Below are positions 35,252 to 45,022 of a DNA stretch of 64,000 bases, piece after piece. The notes under the pieces were generated by a model. It was not told the origin of the DNA. It searched no databases and saw nothing but the letters and a program-made list of their open reading frames with translations. Source of the stretch: Rhabditoides inermis. Taxonomy: Eukaryota > Nematoda > Chromadorea > Rhabditida > Rhabditidae. A program made the position numbers and the translations under genes. The stretch's first letter is position 1, and each line of letters begins with the position of its first letter. The stretch covers positions 16,001-80,000 of the forward strand of contig CAWZYM010000268.1 in assembly GCA_963966185.1 (NCBI GenBank), given 5' to 3'.

Positions 35252-35495
35252 CATCTGTAGCGTCGTGAGTGGTTTCAAGTGAGAGAGCGCGAGGTGAGGC
35301 GCTAGTGTATAGTGTTGTGTAGTGGTAGTGTGGTGCGGCACAACGTGACTGAGTATCGCGAGGGCGAGTCACTTCCGGTGGCTCACGTGATTTCTCTAGT
35401 TCGTGGTGGAGAGCTCGAGTTTTGGTTGTTTTGGTGTTGTTTGTGTTTGTCTAATAAACCTTATTGTTATTACCGTGTTCGCGTTTGATTGCATT

Positions 35496-37155
35496 ATAAT
35501 AATAATAATATATTTATCCATAGAAACAGAATCGCAATGACAACATTGGAAAGACAACAAAAGTTATGATGAACGAGTGTCCAACATCAATCGGTTTCCT
35601 TCCCAGTGAGGCAAAGCGAATACTGCGGAAGCCACCTCCAGACACCTTGACGTGTTTGACAGAAGTGTACTTCCTCCACAGGCACTCTCGCGACGACAAC
35701 TGAAATGAGTGAGGAGGCAAGCGCCTCATCATTAGAATCACCCAATCAAGTCAAAACCACCCTGGAGCTTCTATCACATTAACAGATTATTACAAACGTG
35801 TGGGGTCTTGAAACCTCTTTTGGATGGTACTGAAGAAATGATCAATTGCGACTCCAAATTCTTTCTTAGATAAACAGGTGACCACGCTTCTATCCAAATC
35901 ATTCCAATACTGGACAGCTCTATATAATATAAAACTTTGGCCTATCATAGTGCGAGGTGAAGGGGCTGTGTTCTTGAGTTTCAACCCATGATTTCGCAAT
36001 GTACTCATTCTAGAACCAACCGGGACTAGAGCGAATGGACATTCCGAGTTGAAATAACCATAAATGTATCTATGTACAAATCGAATATCACACTTAACCC
36101 GTCGTAACCAGAGAGTGTCTAAATTATATCGTTTTAGTCTGCTTTCGTAATCTAGTTTAGGGGCTATGTAACGGGTGAGCTTGCGCTGAACTGCTTCTAG
36201 ATCATTTATATGGCCTTTGTTAATCAAACAAAGAACTTCTGAACCATATTCTAGTGCCGGTCTTATTTTAGTTTTGTAGAAATTTAAGTAAAGTTGCTCA
36301 TTTACATGGAAATTTGCTCTCAGTGCTCCAATTTTGGAAGAGGCTTTTTGGATAGCCTTCCGGATATGTTCTGATGGGTCGAGAGTAGATGTTAGAATAA
36401 CACCCAAATCCTTCACAGAATCAGAGCACGAGAGAGTTACATCACCACATTTATAAACCGACTTGATAGGTTTCTTTCCGAAATGAACAACTGTGCACTT
36501 GGCAGCAGATAGCGCTAGCTGTCGCTCAGATAGCCACGCATATACTTCATTAAAATCGGATTCAAGACAATCATGGAAGTTCGGTCGATTCTGAGATATT
36601 GACAATTTCATATCATCAGCATACAGAAAATACCTACAGTGCTTCACCACTTCACCAATACCATTTACATAAATCAAGAATAGAAGGGGTCCTAGGACTG
36701 ATCCTTGTGGTACTCCACTCAAAACATTCTCCCAGCTCGAGTAACATTGTCCGATTTTGACTGACTGTGTCCTATCAGTTAAAAATAAAGAAAGCCAATT
36801 CAAGAGTTTACCATCAATGCCATAGGAACGGCACACTTCTAAAACTCTCCTATGCACCACACTATCAAACGCTTTCTTTATATCTAAATATATAGTGTCT
36901 ACACCACTATTGTTGCCCAAATGTTCTACTAAATAGCTTACATAATCTACCATTTGAGTTATTGTTCCACGACCGTTTAAGAAACCATGTTGAAATTTAC
37001 TTACTATATTATATTGCCAAAGATGGGAACGAATAGCGTAACAAATGATCCTTTCAAACACTCGACTGATACAACACGTGAGAGTAATCGGGCGATAGGT
37101 CGTGAACCGAGTTTTGTCACCGGATTTATATACTGGTACCACAATGCCTTCAAGA
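35496..37155 (-). mobile_element. 5'-truncated LINE inserted in LTR1
   Basis: Minus-strand LINE with its 3' end at 35496, where the minus strand ends in a TTATTATTATTAT-type (TAA)n tail, as in I/Jockey-type elements. The 5' end is truncated within the RT domain at 37155, typical of incomplete reverse transcription. No target duplication is visible; one LTR base is lost. The 3' UTR is 35496-35789. Confidence 0.85.
35790..37155 (-). pseudogene. LINE reverse transcriptase, C-terminal part
   Basis: Open RT frame of about 450 codons: VVPVYKSGDKTRF, YRPITLTCCISRVFERII, DTIYLDIKKAFDSV, SGVPQGSVLGPLLFLIY, the catalytic FLYADDMKLS box, LALSAAKCTVVHFGKK, DLGVIL and a C-terminal domain to the stop at 35790. 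The endonuclease and RT N-terminus are missing. The open frame continues upstream into LTR1 antisense sequence to an ATG at 37214, giving a chimeric N-terminus that is not part of the LINE. It is different from the LINE at 30-34 kb. Confidence 0.85.
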
Positions 37156-37910
37156 GTCTCATCTTTCCTCTTTCTCTTTGTCTCTCTTCTCTCTCTGGTT
37201 GAGGGTTGATTCACATTGTGGGAATTTGGCTTGGTGGAGTTCGAGGGAGTGACTTGGTAGAATTGTCGTCAGTGCACGGTCGTCAGTTCTTCTTATCATT
37301 TTCCTCTTATTGAATCGTCGCGGTCATCTTCGGTGTACACAAGGTTTAGTTAGGCTGTGAGATTTGCGTGGCGCCGCGTGAATCTAGGAACTGTCCGTGG
37401 AGGGCTGAGGGGTAAACGGATCCGCCCCGCCCACTGCGTGCCCAGCCAGTCGTCCAAGTGACTGTGATCGGGCGAGGCCGCTCAATCGGACTGAGCGTGC
37501 TACGTGCGTGTGGTGACAGTGTCACCGGGTAAGTTTGCGCGCGTGTGTGTGGGACAGCTACAGGCGATTCGCAGAGCGAATCGGGAGTAGTGTCTGGTGT
37601 TGAGTGAGGAGAGCAGTTGCGGGCGACGCGCATTGCGGGTCGGGGGCAACGCTCTTGTGAGGTGATCGGCGGTCAGTGCGTGCAGGCAACTCGGAGCGAG
37701 TTGGGAGTACGCGAGTGTCGTGTGAGCTGGCGTGAGCTAGTGGCAATCGACTGCGATCGATTCGTTGCCGGAAGTGGCATTGGATAGAGAGTGATTATCG
37801 ATTCGATATCGATTGGTTGGCAGAAAGAAAGAGGCACACAGAGAGACTCGAGTAGTCGGGACACAAAGACACCCGCGGAGTGAACGAATTCCACCAGTGG
37901 TGCTCTTACA

Positions 37911-37922
37911 TGGGGGCCGAAC
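37911..37922 (+). promoter_or_regulatory. Primer-binding site, unit 1
   Basis: TGGGGGCCGAAC directly abuts the LTR1 end (TTACA), as expected for annealing of a tRNA 3' end (CCA) that primes minus-strand synthesis. It is absent after LTR3, which ends at the flank. The tRNA species is not determined. Confidence 0.8.
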
Positions 37923-38076
37923 TAACTGATTTTTGACGGATCAACTATCAGTCCGAATCGTCTATTCGAGTGATATTCTGTGTGTTTTGGTGCGTGTCGT
38001 CGTGGTTTCGCGAGTGTGCGGGCTGTGTATACAGTGTTGTTGCAGTGAGTGTCGAAGCGACTGACGAGTGAGAAAG

Positions 38077-40257
38077 ATGGCGATGATCAATGACATGGAG
38101 AAGACCATGGTGAGTTTGACTGATGAATTGGAGGGTCTGGATGTACAGACGATGCGCAGTGTGAGTGAGATTCTGGAGGGTATTGAGGAGCCGTTCATGG
38201 AAACGGTGAATCAGTTCATTCGACAGCAGTCGCGTAGGAAGAAGCTGCGTGATGTAGTGGTGAACAAGGTGGTGAACACTGGTGTGTGGATTGAACAGTG
38301 GGCAGACAAAGTGGAGGTGATCAAAGAGAAGGTGATGCACCTGAACAGTCTGTTGCATGAGCATGGTTATGGTGATGCTGACAAAAAGCTGAAAATGGCA
38401 ATGCATGTGTTCGGAAAGGACACTTGGGATGATACGGTTGATGAAATGACGGCGATGTTTGATCAGTTGTCCTTCCAGGCTGACGAGCAGTTGGAGAAGA
38501 ACAAGAAGCTCAAGGAGATGGCGGAGGAGTTGAGGAAGCTCAGGGAGGAGAACCTCACGCTGAAGGAGGCGACCAAGGTGGTCGAGGAGCATGGAGCGAT
38601 CGCTAACGCTGGTAAGCGCGTGATGTCGAAGAGTGAAGTGAAGAAAGAGCTGGCCAAGTTCACACTGGATAGTGAGAGTGAGGAAGAGTTGGATGTTGAT
38701 GGGGACACGAAGTACGCTGACAACTTGCAGACGAGTGCAAGGAGTGCGGCGAGTGGACCGTTTTCGAGCGAGAAGATGGCGCGTGTCGCCGGAAGGAAGA
38801 GGGCTGACGAAAGCGGTGAGTCACTCTTCACTGGGTTGCGTATGGCAATGTCGAATGAAGTGAAGGTGAACAAGTTGAGAAAGTGCCCTACCAAGGAGGA
38901 ATTCAACAAGTTCAAGAGGATGTTCCTAGTGGTGTACGATGGGTGGGATGAGACTATCCAGAAACAGTTGCTGAAGGAGAAGGTTGATTCGGCGGTGTAT
39001 GAAACGCTGCCGCGATCAGTGAAAAACGGACCGATGGATGTGCTGTGGGATGAGTTGAGTGAGAGGCTGGTGGAGAACGAGATGATCTCCCAGCAGAGAG
39101 CACTTCAGATGTTCTCGCAACTAGAATGGGAGAAAGGGAAGCAGATGGTGGACTTCATTTATGAATTGGAGAAGTGGGGTAGGAGGGCATTCGATGAGGC
39201 GCAGTTTGTGGCACATGAGAAGGACATGATGCACAAGATCTTTGTGGGTATCCGCGATTGGCCCGATTACACTACTGTGATCGAAGAGATGTTGTCTGCT
39301 AAGGAGGGAAAGAAGTATGAGATTTTGAAGGCGAAGGTGATTCAGCGCGAGAAGACTAAGCAGCTGGTGGCCGATATGAATGATGAGCCGGGTAGTGTTC
39401 ACACTCGCGCCAAGAAGAGGGATGTGCTTCGATGTGAGAGGTGTGGAGGTAGGGGACATGCAGAAAATGTGTGTACCTCACCAGCTGGCTCGACTGCAAG
39501 GGGGGTGATGAGGAGCAATGGCAAAGAGGTGAACTCTGTTGTCGCGCGCGACAAGAGTGCGCGCAGGGAGAGTGGTCATGGAAGGAAGAAGGAGAGAGTG
39601 CGCGTGCGCGAGACACCGCCCGTATCAAAAGGTGCGCGGTACATGGTGAGTGCGAGAGTGATGGGACAGATAGTGGAAGCGCAGCTGGATTGTGGGGCTA
39701 ATGTGTCGGTGATCAGGAAGGACACTTTCGATAAGCTGCGATCAAAGTGGAGGGGTGTGCTGAAAGTTCGACCTGGCGGTCAACTGAATGTTGCGAGTGG
39801 CCACACTATGCAGACAGTGGCATACGTGGAAGTTCCCATGAGCCTGGATGGTGAAAGTGTTGGCCTGGTGGGGATGTATATTGTCAAGAACTCAATTGCT
39901 GAACTTTTCGTTGGCACGAATGCGCTTGATGATCTCGGCATAGCACTGAGTCTGCGAGAGACGAGTGGGGCGAAGAGACAGGTGTGCCTGAAGAGAGAGA
40001 TGAGTGATGAGAACGAGGCCAGCGCGGTGTCGCTTATGCAACGCGAGGGCGGATTGTGTGAGTGGAAGGAGACGAATGATCGTGGTTGCAGAGTGACGTG
40101 TGACGACGACGAGTTGCAGTCGATGCTGAAGCTGCCGGATCCGACTGGAATGAGGCAGACTGAGGAGAGCGGGTGTGGTCAGAAGAGGGTCACTCAGAAG
40201 AAGAAGATGACGCGCGAGGACGCGCTGTATCGGGAGGGGCGGCATGTAGCGTCGTGA
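38077..40257 (+). CDS. Retrotransposon gag with protease motif, unit 1
   Basis: 726 aa from the ATG at 38077; the frame opens 9 nt earlier only at a GTG. The N-terminal 150 residues are acidic and partly coiled-coil (EELRKLREENLTLKEATK). The middle is a capsid-like domain with EKGKQMVDFIYELEKWGRRA resembling Gypsy gag. A zinc knuckle, CERCGGRGHAENVC (C-x2-C-x4-H-x4-C), is at about residue 453. An aspartic protease motif, LDCGANVSVI, is at about 538, with Cys where Ser/Thr is usual after the catalytic Asp. The C-terminus runs to the purine tract, and the stop (TGA 40255-40257) lies inside LTR2. No pol follows. It should form particles if expressed. Confidence 0.85.
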   Translation: MAMINDMEKTMVSLTDELEGLDVQTMRSVSEILEGIEEPFMETVNQFIRQQSRRKKLRDVVVNKVVNTGVWIEQWADKVEVIKEKVMHLNSLLHEHGYGDADKKLKMAMHVFGKDTWDDTVDEMTAMFDQLSFQADEQLEKNKKLKEMAEELRKLREENLTLKEATKVVEEHGAIANAGKRVMSKSEVKKELAKFTLDSESEEELDVDGDTKYADNLQTSARSAASGPFSSEKMARVAGRKRADESGESLFTGLRMAMSNEVKVNKLRKCPTKEEFNKFKRMFLVVYDGWDETIQKQLLKEKVDSAVYETLPRSVKNGPMDVLWDELSERLVENEMISQQRALQMFSQLEWEKGKQMVDFIYELEKWGRRAFDEAQFVAHEKDMMHKIFVGIRDWPDYTTVIEEMLSAKEGKKYEILKAKVIQREKTKQLVADMNDEPGSVHTRAKKRDVLRCERCGGRGHAENVCTSPAGSTARGVMRSNGKEVNSVVARDKSARRESGHGRKKERVRVRETPPVSKGARYMVSARVMGQIVEAQLDCGANVSVIRKDTFDKLRSKWRGVLKVRPGGQLNVASGHTMQTVAYVEVPMSLDGESVGLVGMYIVKNSIAELFVGTNALDDLGIALSLRETSGAKRQVCLKREMSDENEASAVSLMQREGGLCEWKETNDRGCRVTCDDDELQSMLKLPDPTGMRQTEESGCGQKRVTQKKKMTREDALYREGRHVAS
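40232..40244 (+). promoter_or_regulatory. Polypurine tract before LTR2
   Basis: GGGAGGGGCGGCA immediately precedes the TGTAGCG start of LTR2, the expected place of the plus-strand primer. It is read through as codons of the gag/pro frame. The same tract is at 43562-43574 before LTR3. Confidence 0.7.
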
Positions 40258-41240
40258 GTGGTTTCAAGTGAGAGAGCGCGAGGTGAGGCGCTAGTGTATA
40301 GTGTTGTGTAGTGGTAGTGTGGTGCGGCACAACGTGACTGAGTATCGCGAGGGCGAGTCACTTCCGGTGGCTCACGTGATTTCTCTAGTTCGTGGTGGAG
40401 AGCTCGAGTTTTGGTTGTTTTGGTGTTGTTTGTGTTTGTCTAATAAACCTTATTGTTATTACCGTGTTCGCGTTTGATTGCATTGGTCTCATCTTTCCTC
40501 TTTCTCTTTGTCTCTCTTCTCTCTCTGGTTGAGGGTTGATTCACATTGTGGGAATTTGGCTTGGTGGAGTTCGAGGGAGTGACTTGGTAGAATTGTCGTC
40601 AGTGCACGGTCGTCAGTTCTTCTTATCATTTTCCTCTTATTGAATCGTCGCGGTCATCTTCGGTGTACACAAGGTTTAGTTAGGCTGTGAGATTTGCGTG
40701 GCGCCGCGTGAATCTAGGAACTGTCCGTGGAGGGCTGAGGGGTAAACGGATCCGCCCCGCCCACTGCGTGCCCAGCCAGTCGTCCAAGTGACTGTGATCG
40801 GGCGAGGCCGCTCAATCGGACTGAGCGTGCTACGTGCGTGTGGTGACAGTGTCACCGGGTAAGTTTGCGCGCGTGTGTGTGGGACAGCTACAGGCGATTC
40901 GCAGAGCGAATCGGGAGTAGTGTCTGGTATTGAGTGAGGAGAGCAGTTGCGGGCGACGCGCATTGCGGGTCGGGGGCAACGCTCTTGTGAGGTGATCGGC
41001 GGTCAGTGCGTGCAGGCAACTCGGAGCGAGTTGGGAGTACGCGAGTGTCGTGTGAGCTGGCGTGAGCTAGTGGCAATCGACTGCGATCGATTCGTTGCCG
41101 GAAGTGGCATTGGATAGAGAGTGATTATCGATTCGATATCGATTGGTTGGCAGAAAGAAAGAGGCACACAGAGAGACTCGAGTAGTCGGGACACAAAGAC
41201 ACCCGCGGAGTGAACGAATTCCACCAGTGGTGCTCTTACA
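40245..41240 (+). repeat. LTR2, shared by both units
   Basis: 996 bp, TGTAGCG to CTCTTACA, with AATAAA at 40442-40447. It serves as 3' LTR of unit 1 and 5' LTR of unit 2, since a single LTR lies between the two internal regions. Confidence 0.92.
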
Positions 41241-41252
41241 TGGGGGCCGAAC
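41241..41252 (+). promoter_or_regulatory. Primer-binding site, unit 2
   Basis: TGGGGGCCGAAC, identical to that of unit 1 and directly after LTR2. Confidence 0.8.
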
Positions 41253-41406
41253 TAACTGATTTTTGACGGATCAACTATCAGTCCGAATCGTCTATTCGAG
41301 TGATATTCTGTGTGTTTTGGTGCGTGTCGTCGTGGTTTCGCGAGTGTGCGGGCTGTGTATACAGTGTTGTTGCAGTGAGTGTCGAAGCGACTGACGAGTG
41401 AGAAAG

Positions 41407-43587
41407 ATGGCGATGATCAATGACATGGAGAAGACCATGGTGAGTTTGACTGATGAATTGGAGGGTCTGGATGTACAGACGATGCGCAGTGTGAGTGAGA
41501 TTCTGGAGGGTATTGAGGAGCCGTTCATGGAAACGGTGAATCAGTTCATTCGACAGCAGTCGCGTAGGAAGAAGCTGCGTGATGTAGTGGTGAACAAGGT
41601 GGTGAACACTGGTGTGTGGATTGAACAGTGGGCAGACAAAGTGGAGGTGATCAAAGAGAAGGTGATGCACCTGAACAGTCTGTTGCATGAGCATGGTTAT
41701 GGTGATGCTGACAAAAAGCTGAAAATGGCAATGCATGTGTTCGGAAAGGACACTTGGGATGATACGGTTGATGAAATGACGGCGATGTTTGATCAGTTGT
41801 CCTTCCAGGCTGACGAGCAGTTGGAGAAGAACAAGAAGCTCAAGGAGATGGCGGAGGAGTTGAGGAAGCTCAGGGAGGAGAACCTCACGCTGAAGGAGGC
41901 GACCAAGGTGGTCGAGGAGCATGGAGCGATCGCTAACGCTGGTAAGCGCGTGATGTCGAAGAGTGAAGTGAAGAAAGAGCTGGCCAAGTTCACACTGGAT
42001 AGTGAGAGTGAGGAAGAGTTGGATGTTGATGGGGACACGAAGTACGCTGACAACTTGCAGACGAGTGCAAGGAGTGCGGCGAGTGGACCGTTTTCGAGCG
42101 AGAAGATGGCGCGTGTCGCCGGAAGGAAGAGGGCTGACGAAAGCGGTGAGTCACTCTTCACTGGGTTGCGTATGGCAATGTCGAATGAAGTGAAGGTGAA
42201 CAAGTTGAGAAAGTGCCCTACCAAGGAGGAATTCAACAAGTTCAAGAGGATGTTCCTAGTGGTGTACGATGGGTGGGATGAGACTATCCAGAAACAGTTG
42301 CTGAAGGAGAAGGTTGATTCGGCGGTGTATGAAACGCTGCCGCGATCAGTGAAAAACGGACCGATGGATGTGCTGTGGGATGAGTTGAGTGAGAGGCTGG
42401 TGGAGAACGAGATGATCTCCCAGCAGAGAGCACTTCAGATGTTCTCGCAACTAGAATGGGAGAAAGGGAAGCAGATGGTGGACTTCATTTATGAATTGGA
42501 GAAGTGGGGTAGGAGGGCATTCGATGAGGCGCAGTTTGTGGCACATGAGAAGGACATGATGCACAAGATCTTTGTGGGTATCCGCGATTGGCCCGATTAC
42601 ACTACTGTGATCGAAGAGATGTTGTCTGCTAAGGAGGGAAAGAAGTATGAGATTTTGAAGGCGAAGGTGATTCAGCGCGAGAAGACTAAGCAGCTGGTGG
42701 CCGATATGAATGATGAGCCGGGTAGTGTTCACACTCGCGCCAAGAAGAGGGATGTGCTTCGATGTGAGAGGTGTGGAGGTAGGGGACATGCAGAAAATGT
42801 GTGTACCTCACCAGCTGGCTCGACTGCAAGGGGGGTGATGAGGAGCAATGGCAAAGAGGTGAACTCTGTTGTCGCGCGCGACAAGAGTGCGCGCAGGGAG
42901 AGTGGTCATGGAAGGAAGAAGGAGAGAGTGCGCGTGCGCGAGACACCGCCCGTATCAAAAGGTGCGCGGTACATGGTGAGTGCGAGAGTGATGGGACAGA
43001 TAGTGGAAGCGCAGCTGGATTGTGGGGCTAATGTGTCGGTGATCAGGAAGGACACTTTCGATAAGCTGCGATCAAAGTGGAGGGGTGTGCTGAAAGTTCG
43101 ACCTGGCGGTCAACTGAATGTTGCGAGTGGCCACACTATGCAGACAGTGGCATACGTGGAAGTTCCCATGAGCCTGGATGGTGAAAGTGTTGGCCTGGTG
43201 GGGATGTATATTGTCAAGAACTCAATTGCTGAACTTTTCGTTGGCACGAATGCGCTTGATGATCTCGGCATAGCACTGAGTCTGCGAGAGACGAGTGGGG
43301 CGAAGAGACAGGTGTGCCTGAAGAGAGAGATGAGTGATGAGAACGAGGCCAGCGCGGTGTCGCTTATGCAACGCGAGGGCGGATTGTGTGAGTGGAAGGA
43401 GACGAATGATCGTGGTTGCAGAGTGACGTGTGACGACGACGAGTTGCAGTCGATGCTGAAGCTGCCGGATCCGACTGGAATGAGGCAGACTGAGGAGAGC
43501 GGGTGTGGTCAGAAGAGGGTCACTCAGAAGAAGAAGATGACGCGCGAGGACGCGCTGTATCGGGAGGGGCGGCATGTAGCGTCGTGA
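41407..43587 (+). CDS. Retrotransposon gag with protease motif, unit 2
   Basis: Identical protein to unit 1 (726 aa), 3330 bp downstream, with the same zinc knuckle, LDCGANVSVI motif and stop inside the following LTR (TGA 43585-43587). Identity along the unit indicates very recent duplication or gene conversion. Confidence 0.85.
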   Translation: MAMINDMEKTMVSLTDELEGLDVQTMRSVSEILEGIEEPFMETVNQFIRQQSRRKKLRDVVVNKVVNTGVWIEQWADKVEVIKEKVMHLNSLLHEHGYGDADKKLKMAMHVFGKDTWDDTVDEMTAMFDQLSFQADEQLEKNKKLKEMAEELRKLREENLTLKEATKVVEEHGAIANAGKRVMSKSEVKKELAKFTLDSESEEELDVDGDTKYADNLQTSARSAASGPFSSEKMARVAGRKRADESGESLFTGLRMAMSNEVKVNKLRKCPTKEEFNKFKRMFLVVYDGWDETIQKQLLKEKVDSAVYETLPRSVKNGPMDVLWDELSERLVENEMISQQRALQMFSQLEWEKGKQMVDFIYELEKWGRRAFDEAQFVAHEKDMMHKIFVGIRDWPDYTTVIEEMLSAKEGKKYEILKAKVIQREKTKQLVADMNDEPGSVHTRAKKRDVLRCERCGGRGHAENVCTSPAGSTARGVMRSNGKEVNSVVARDKSARRESGHGRKKERVRVRETPPVSKGARYMVSARVMGQIVEAQLDCGANVSVIRKDTFDKLRSKWRGVLKVRPGGQLNVASGHTMQTVAYVEVPMSLDGESVGLVGMYIVKNSIAELFVGTNALDDLGIALSLRETSGAKRQVCLKREMSDENEASAVSLMQREGGLCEWKETNDRGCRVTCDDDELQSMLKLPDPTGMRQTEESGCGQKRVTQKKKMTREDALYREGRHVAS

Positions 43588-44570
43588 GTGGTTTCAAGTG
43601 AGAGAGCGCGAGGTGAGGCGCTAGTGTATAGTGTTGTGTAGTGGTAGTGTGGTGCGGCACAACGTGACTGAGTATCGCGAGGGCGAGTCACTTCCGGTGG
43701 CTCACGTGATTTCTCTAGTTCGTGGTGGAGAGCTCGAGTTTTGGTTGTTTTGGTGTTGTTTGTGTTTGTCTAATAAACCTTATTGTTATTACCGTGTTCG
43801 CGTTTGATTGCATTGGTCTCATCTTTCCTCTTTCTCTTTGTCTCTCTTCTCTCTCTGGTTGAGGGTTGATTCACATTGTGGGAATTTGGCTTGGTGGAGT
43901 TCGAGGGAGTGACTTGGTAGAATTGTCGTCAGTGCACGGTCGTCAGTTCTTCTTATCATTTTCCTCTTATTGAATCGTCGCGGTCATCTTCGGTGTACAC
44001 AAGGTTTAGTTAGGCTGTGAGATTTGCGTGGCGCCGCGTGAATCTAGGAACTGTCCGTGGAGGGCTGAGGGGTAAACGGATCCGCCCCGCCCACTGCGTG
44101 CCCAGCCAGTCGTCCAAGTGACTGTGATCGGGCGAGGCCGCTCAATCGGACTGAGCGTGCTACGTGCGTGTGGTGACAGTGTCACCGGGTAAGTTTGCGC
44201 GCGTGTGTGTGGGACAGCTACAGGCGATTCGCAGAGCGAATCGGGAGTAGTGTCTGGTATTGAGTGAGGAGAGCAGTTGCGGGCGACGCGCATTGCGGGT
44301 CGGGGGCAACGCTCTTGTGAGGTGATCGGCGGTCAGTGCGTGCAGGCAACTCGGAGCGAGTTGGGAGTACGCGAGTGTCGTGTGAGCTGGCGTGAGCTAG
44401 TGGCAATCGACTGCGATCGATTCGTTGCCGGAAGTGGCATTGGATAGAGAGTGATTATCGATTCGATATCGATTGGTTGGCAGAAAGAAAGAGGCACACA
44501 GAGAGACTCGAGTAGTCGGGACACAAAGACACCCGCGGAGTGAACGAATTCCACCAGTGGTGCTCTTACA
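43575..44570 (+). repeat. LTR3
   Basis: 996 bp, same limits as LTR2, with AATAAA near 43772. It ends at 44570 and is followed directly by CATC, matching the four bases before LTR1. Confidence 0.92.
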
Positions 44571-44630
44571 CATCGAACCCACGCGACCCTTTGACGATTA
44601 GCCTAGCACACTGCGATACCCCAACACATT
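44571..44630 (-). repeat. tRNA-like sequence split by the LTR array
   Basis: Joining 35240-35255 to 44575 onward restores, on the minus strand, TATCGCAGTGTGCTAGGC, then GTCGCGTGGGTTCGATGCCA with a good B box. The CATC target lies at the 3' side of the B box. It is a tRNA-derived repeat; stems are imperfect. This gives a fixed empty-site prediction for the array. Confidence 0.55.
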
Positions 44631-44635
44631 GCTAG

Positions 44636-45022
44636 TTGAAGGAACAGTGGCGACTTATTTCTGCCACAACCTGCCACAACTTCTCATTTTCACACGAGCA
44701 AAACATTTGGCGGTGACCGGAATCGAACCCGCGAAGCCTGGGAGCCACAACGCAGCGCACATGCACTGAATGAGCCATGAAGCAAGTGAAAGGAAGCCGT
44801 TCGATTGCGCTTATGTCTCCGACTCCAACGTGCAATATTGAAGCGTTGGCGGGTGATTCAAATTTTGTCTGCATCCTTGGCAGTGACACAATCGAAAGTA
44901 ACGCAGAAGTGTCGTTGTTTCGAAAAAAAAACAAATGTGTCAAGTTGACTTTTTTTTAAATTTTACTCTTTTTTTTACAAAAACTTCTCCGAGTCAAAAA
45001 GAAGTCGCCATTGTTTTTTTAA
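44636..45022. mobile_element. TTAA-type MITE with tRNA-like core
   Basis: The ends are TTGAAGGAACAGTGGCGAC and GTCGCCATTGTTTTTTTAA, an inverted repeat matching 2813-3160 and 9487-9947; the left TTAA has decayed to TTGA. The core (44709-44778) is the same tRNA-like type as at 3021. Confidence 0.65.
44709..44778 (-). repeat. tRNA-like core
   Basis: On the minus strand: ATGGCTCATTCAGTGCATG (A-box region), GCGCTGCGTTGTGGCTCC, then GCGGGTTCGATTCCGGTC (B box). It is the close relative of 3021-3092. No matching acceptor stem. Confidence 0.55.

Larger units (their letters stand above)
35256..37910 (+). repeat. LTR1, interrupted by a LINE
   Basis: The LTR parts are 35256-35495 and 37156-37910; together they match LTR2 almost base for base. 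One visible difference from LTR2 and LTR3 is G instead of A in the GGT[G/A]TTGAGTG word near 37570. One base (40485 in LTR2) is missing at the LINE junction. An AATAAA signal is at 35453-35458. Confidence 0.9.
35252..44574 (+). mobile_element. Tandem gag/pro-only LTR retrotransposon array (Ty3/Gypsy-like)
   Basis: Structure: LTR1 (35256-37910, split by a LINE), internal 1 (37911-40244), LTR2 (40245-41240), internal 2 (41241-43574), LTR3 (43575-44570). The period is exactly 3330 bp. The LTRs are 996 bp, begin TGTAGCG and end CTCTTACA. A primer-binding site (TGGGGGCCGAAC) follows LTR1 and LTR2, and a purine tract (GGGAGGGGCGG) precedes LTR2 and LTR3. The whole array is flanked by CATC at 35252-35255 and 44571-44574. 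Internal regions encode gag and a protease motif but no reverse transcriptase, RNase H or integrase, so it is non-autonomous. Gypsy affinity is inferred from gag and the 4-bp duplication. Confidence 0.9.

Noticed and set aside
38463..38915. Minus-strand frames of 150 and 214 aa over the gag gene (also at 41278-42245)
   Set aside because: Antisense shadows of the purine-rich gag codons, repeated in each unit.
35256..44570. CRISPR array or satellite
   Set aside because: The repeats are 996-bp LTRs with TG...CA ends, PBS and PPT and a coding interior; the organism is eukaryotic.
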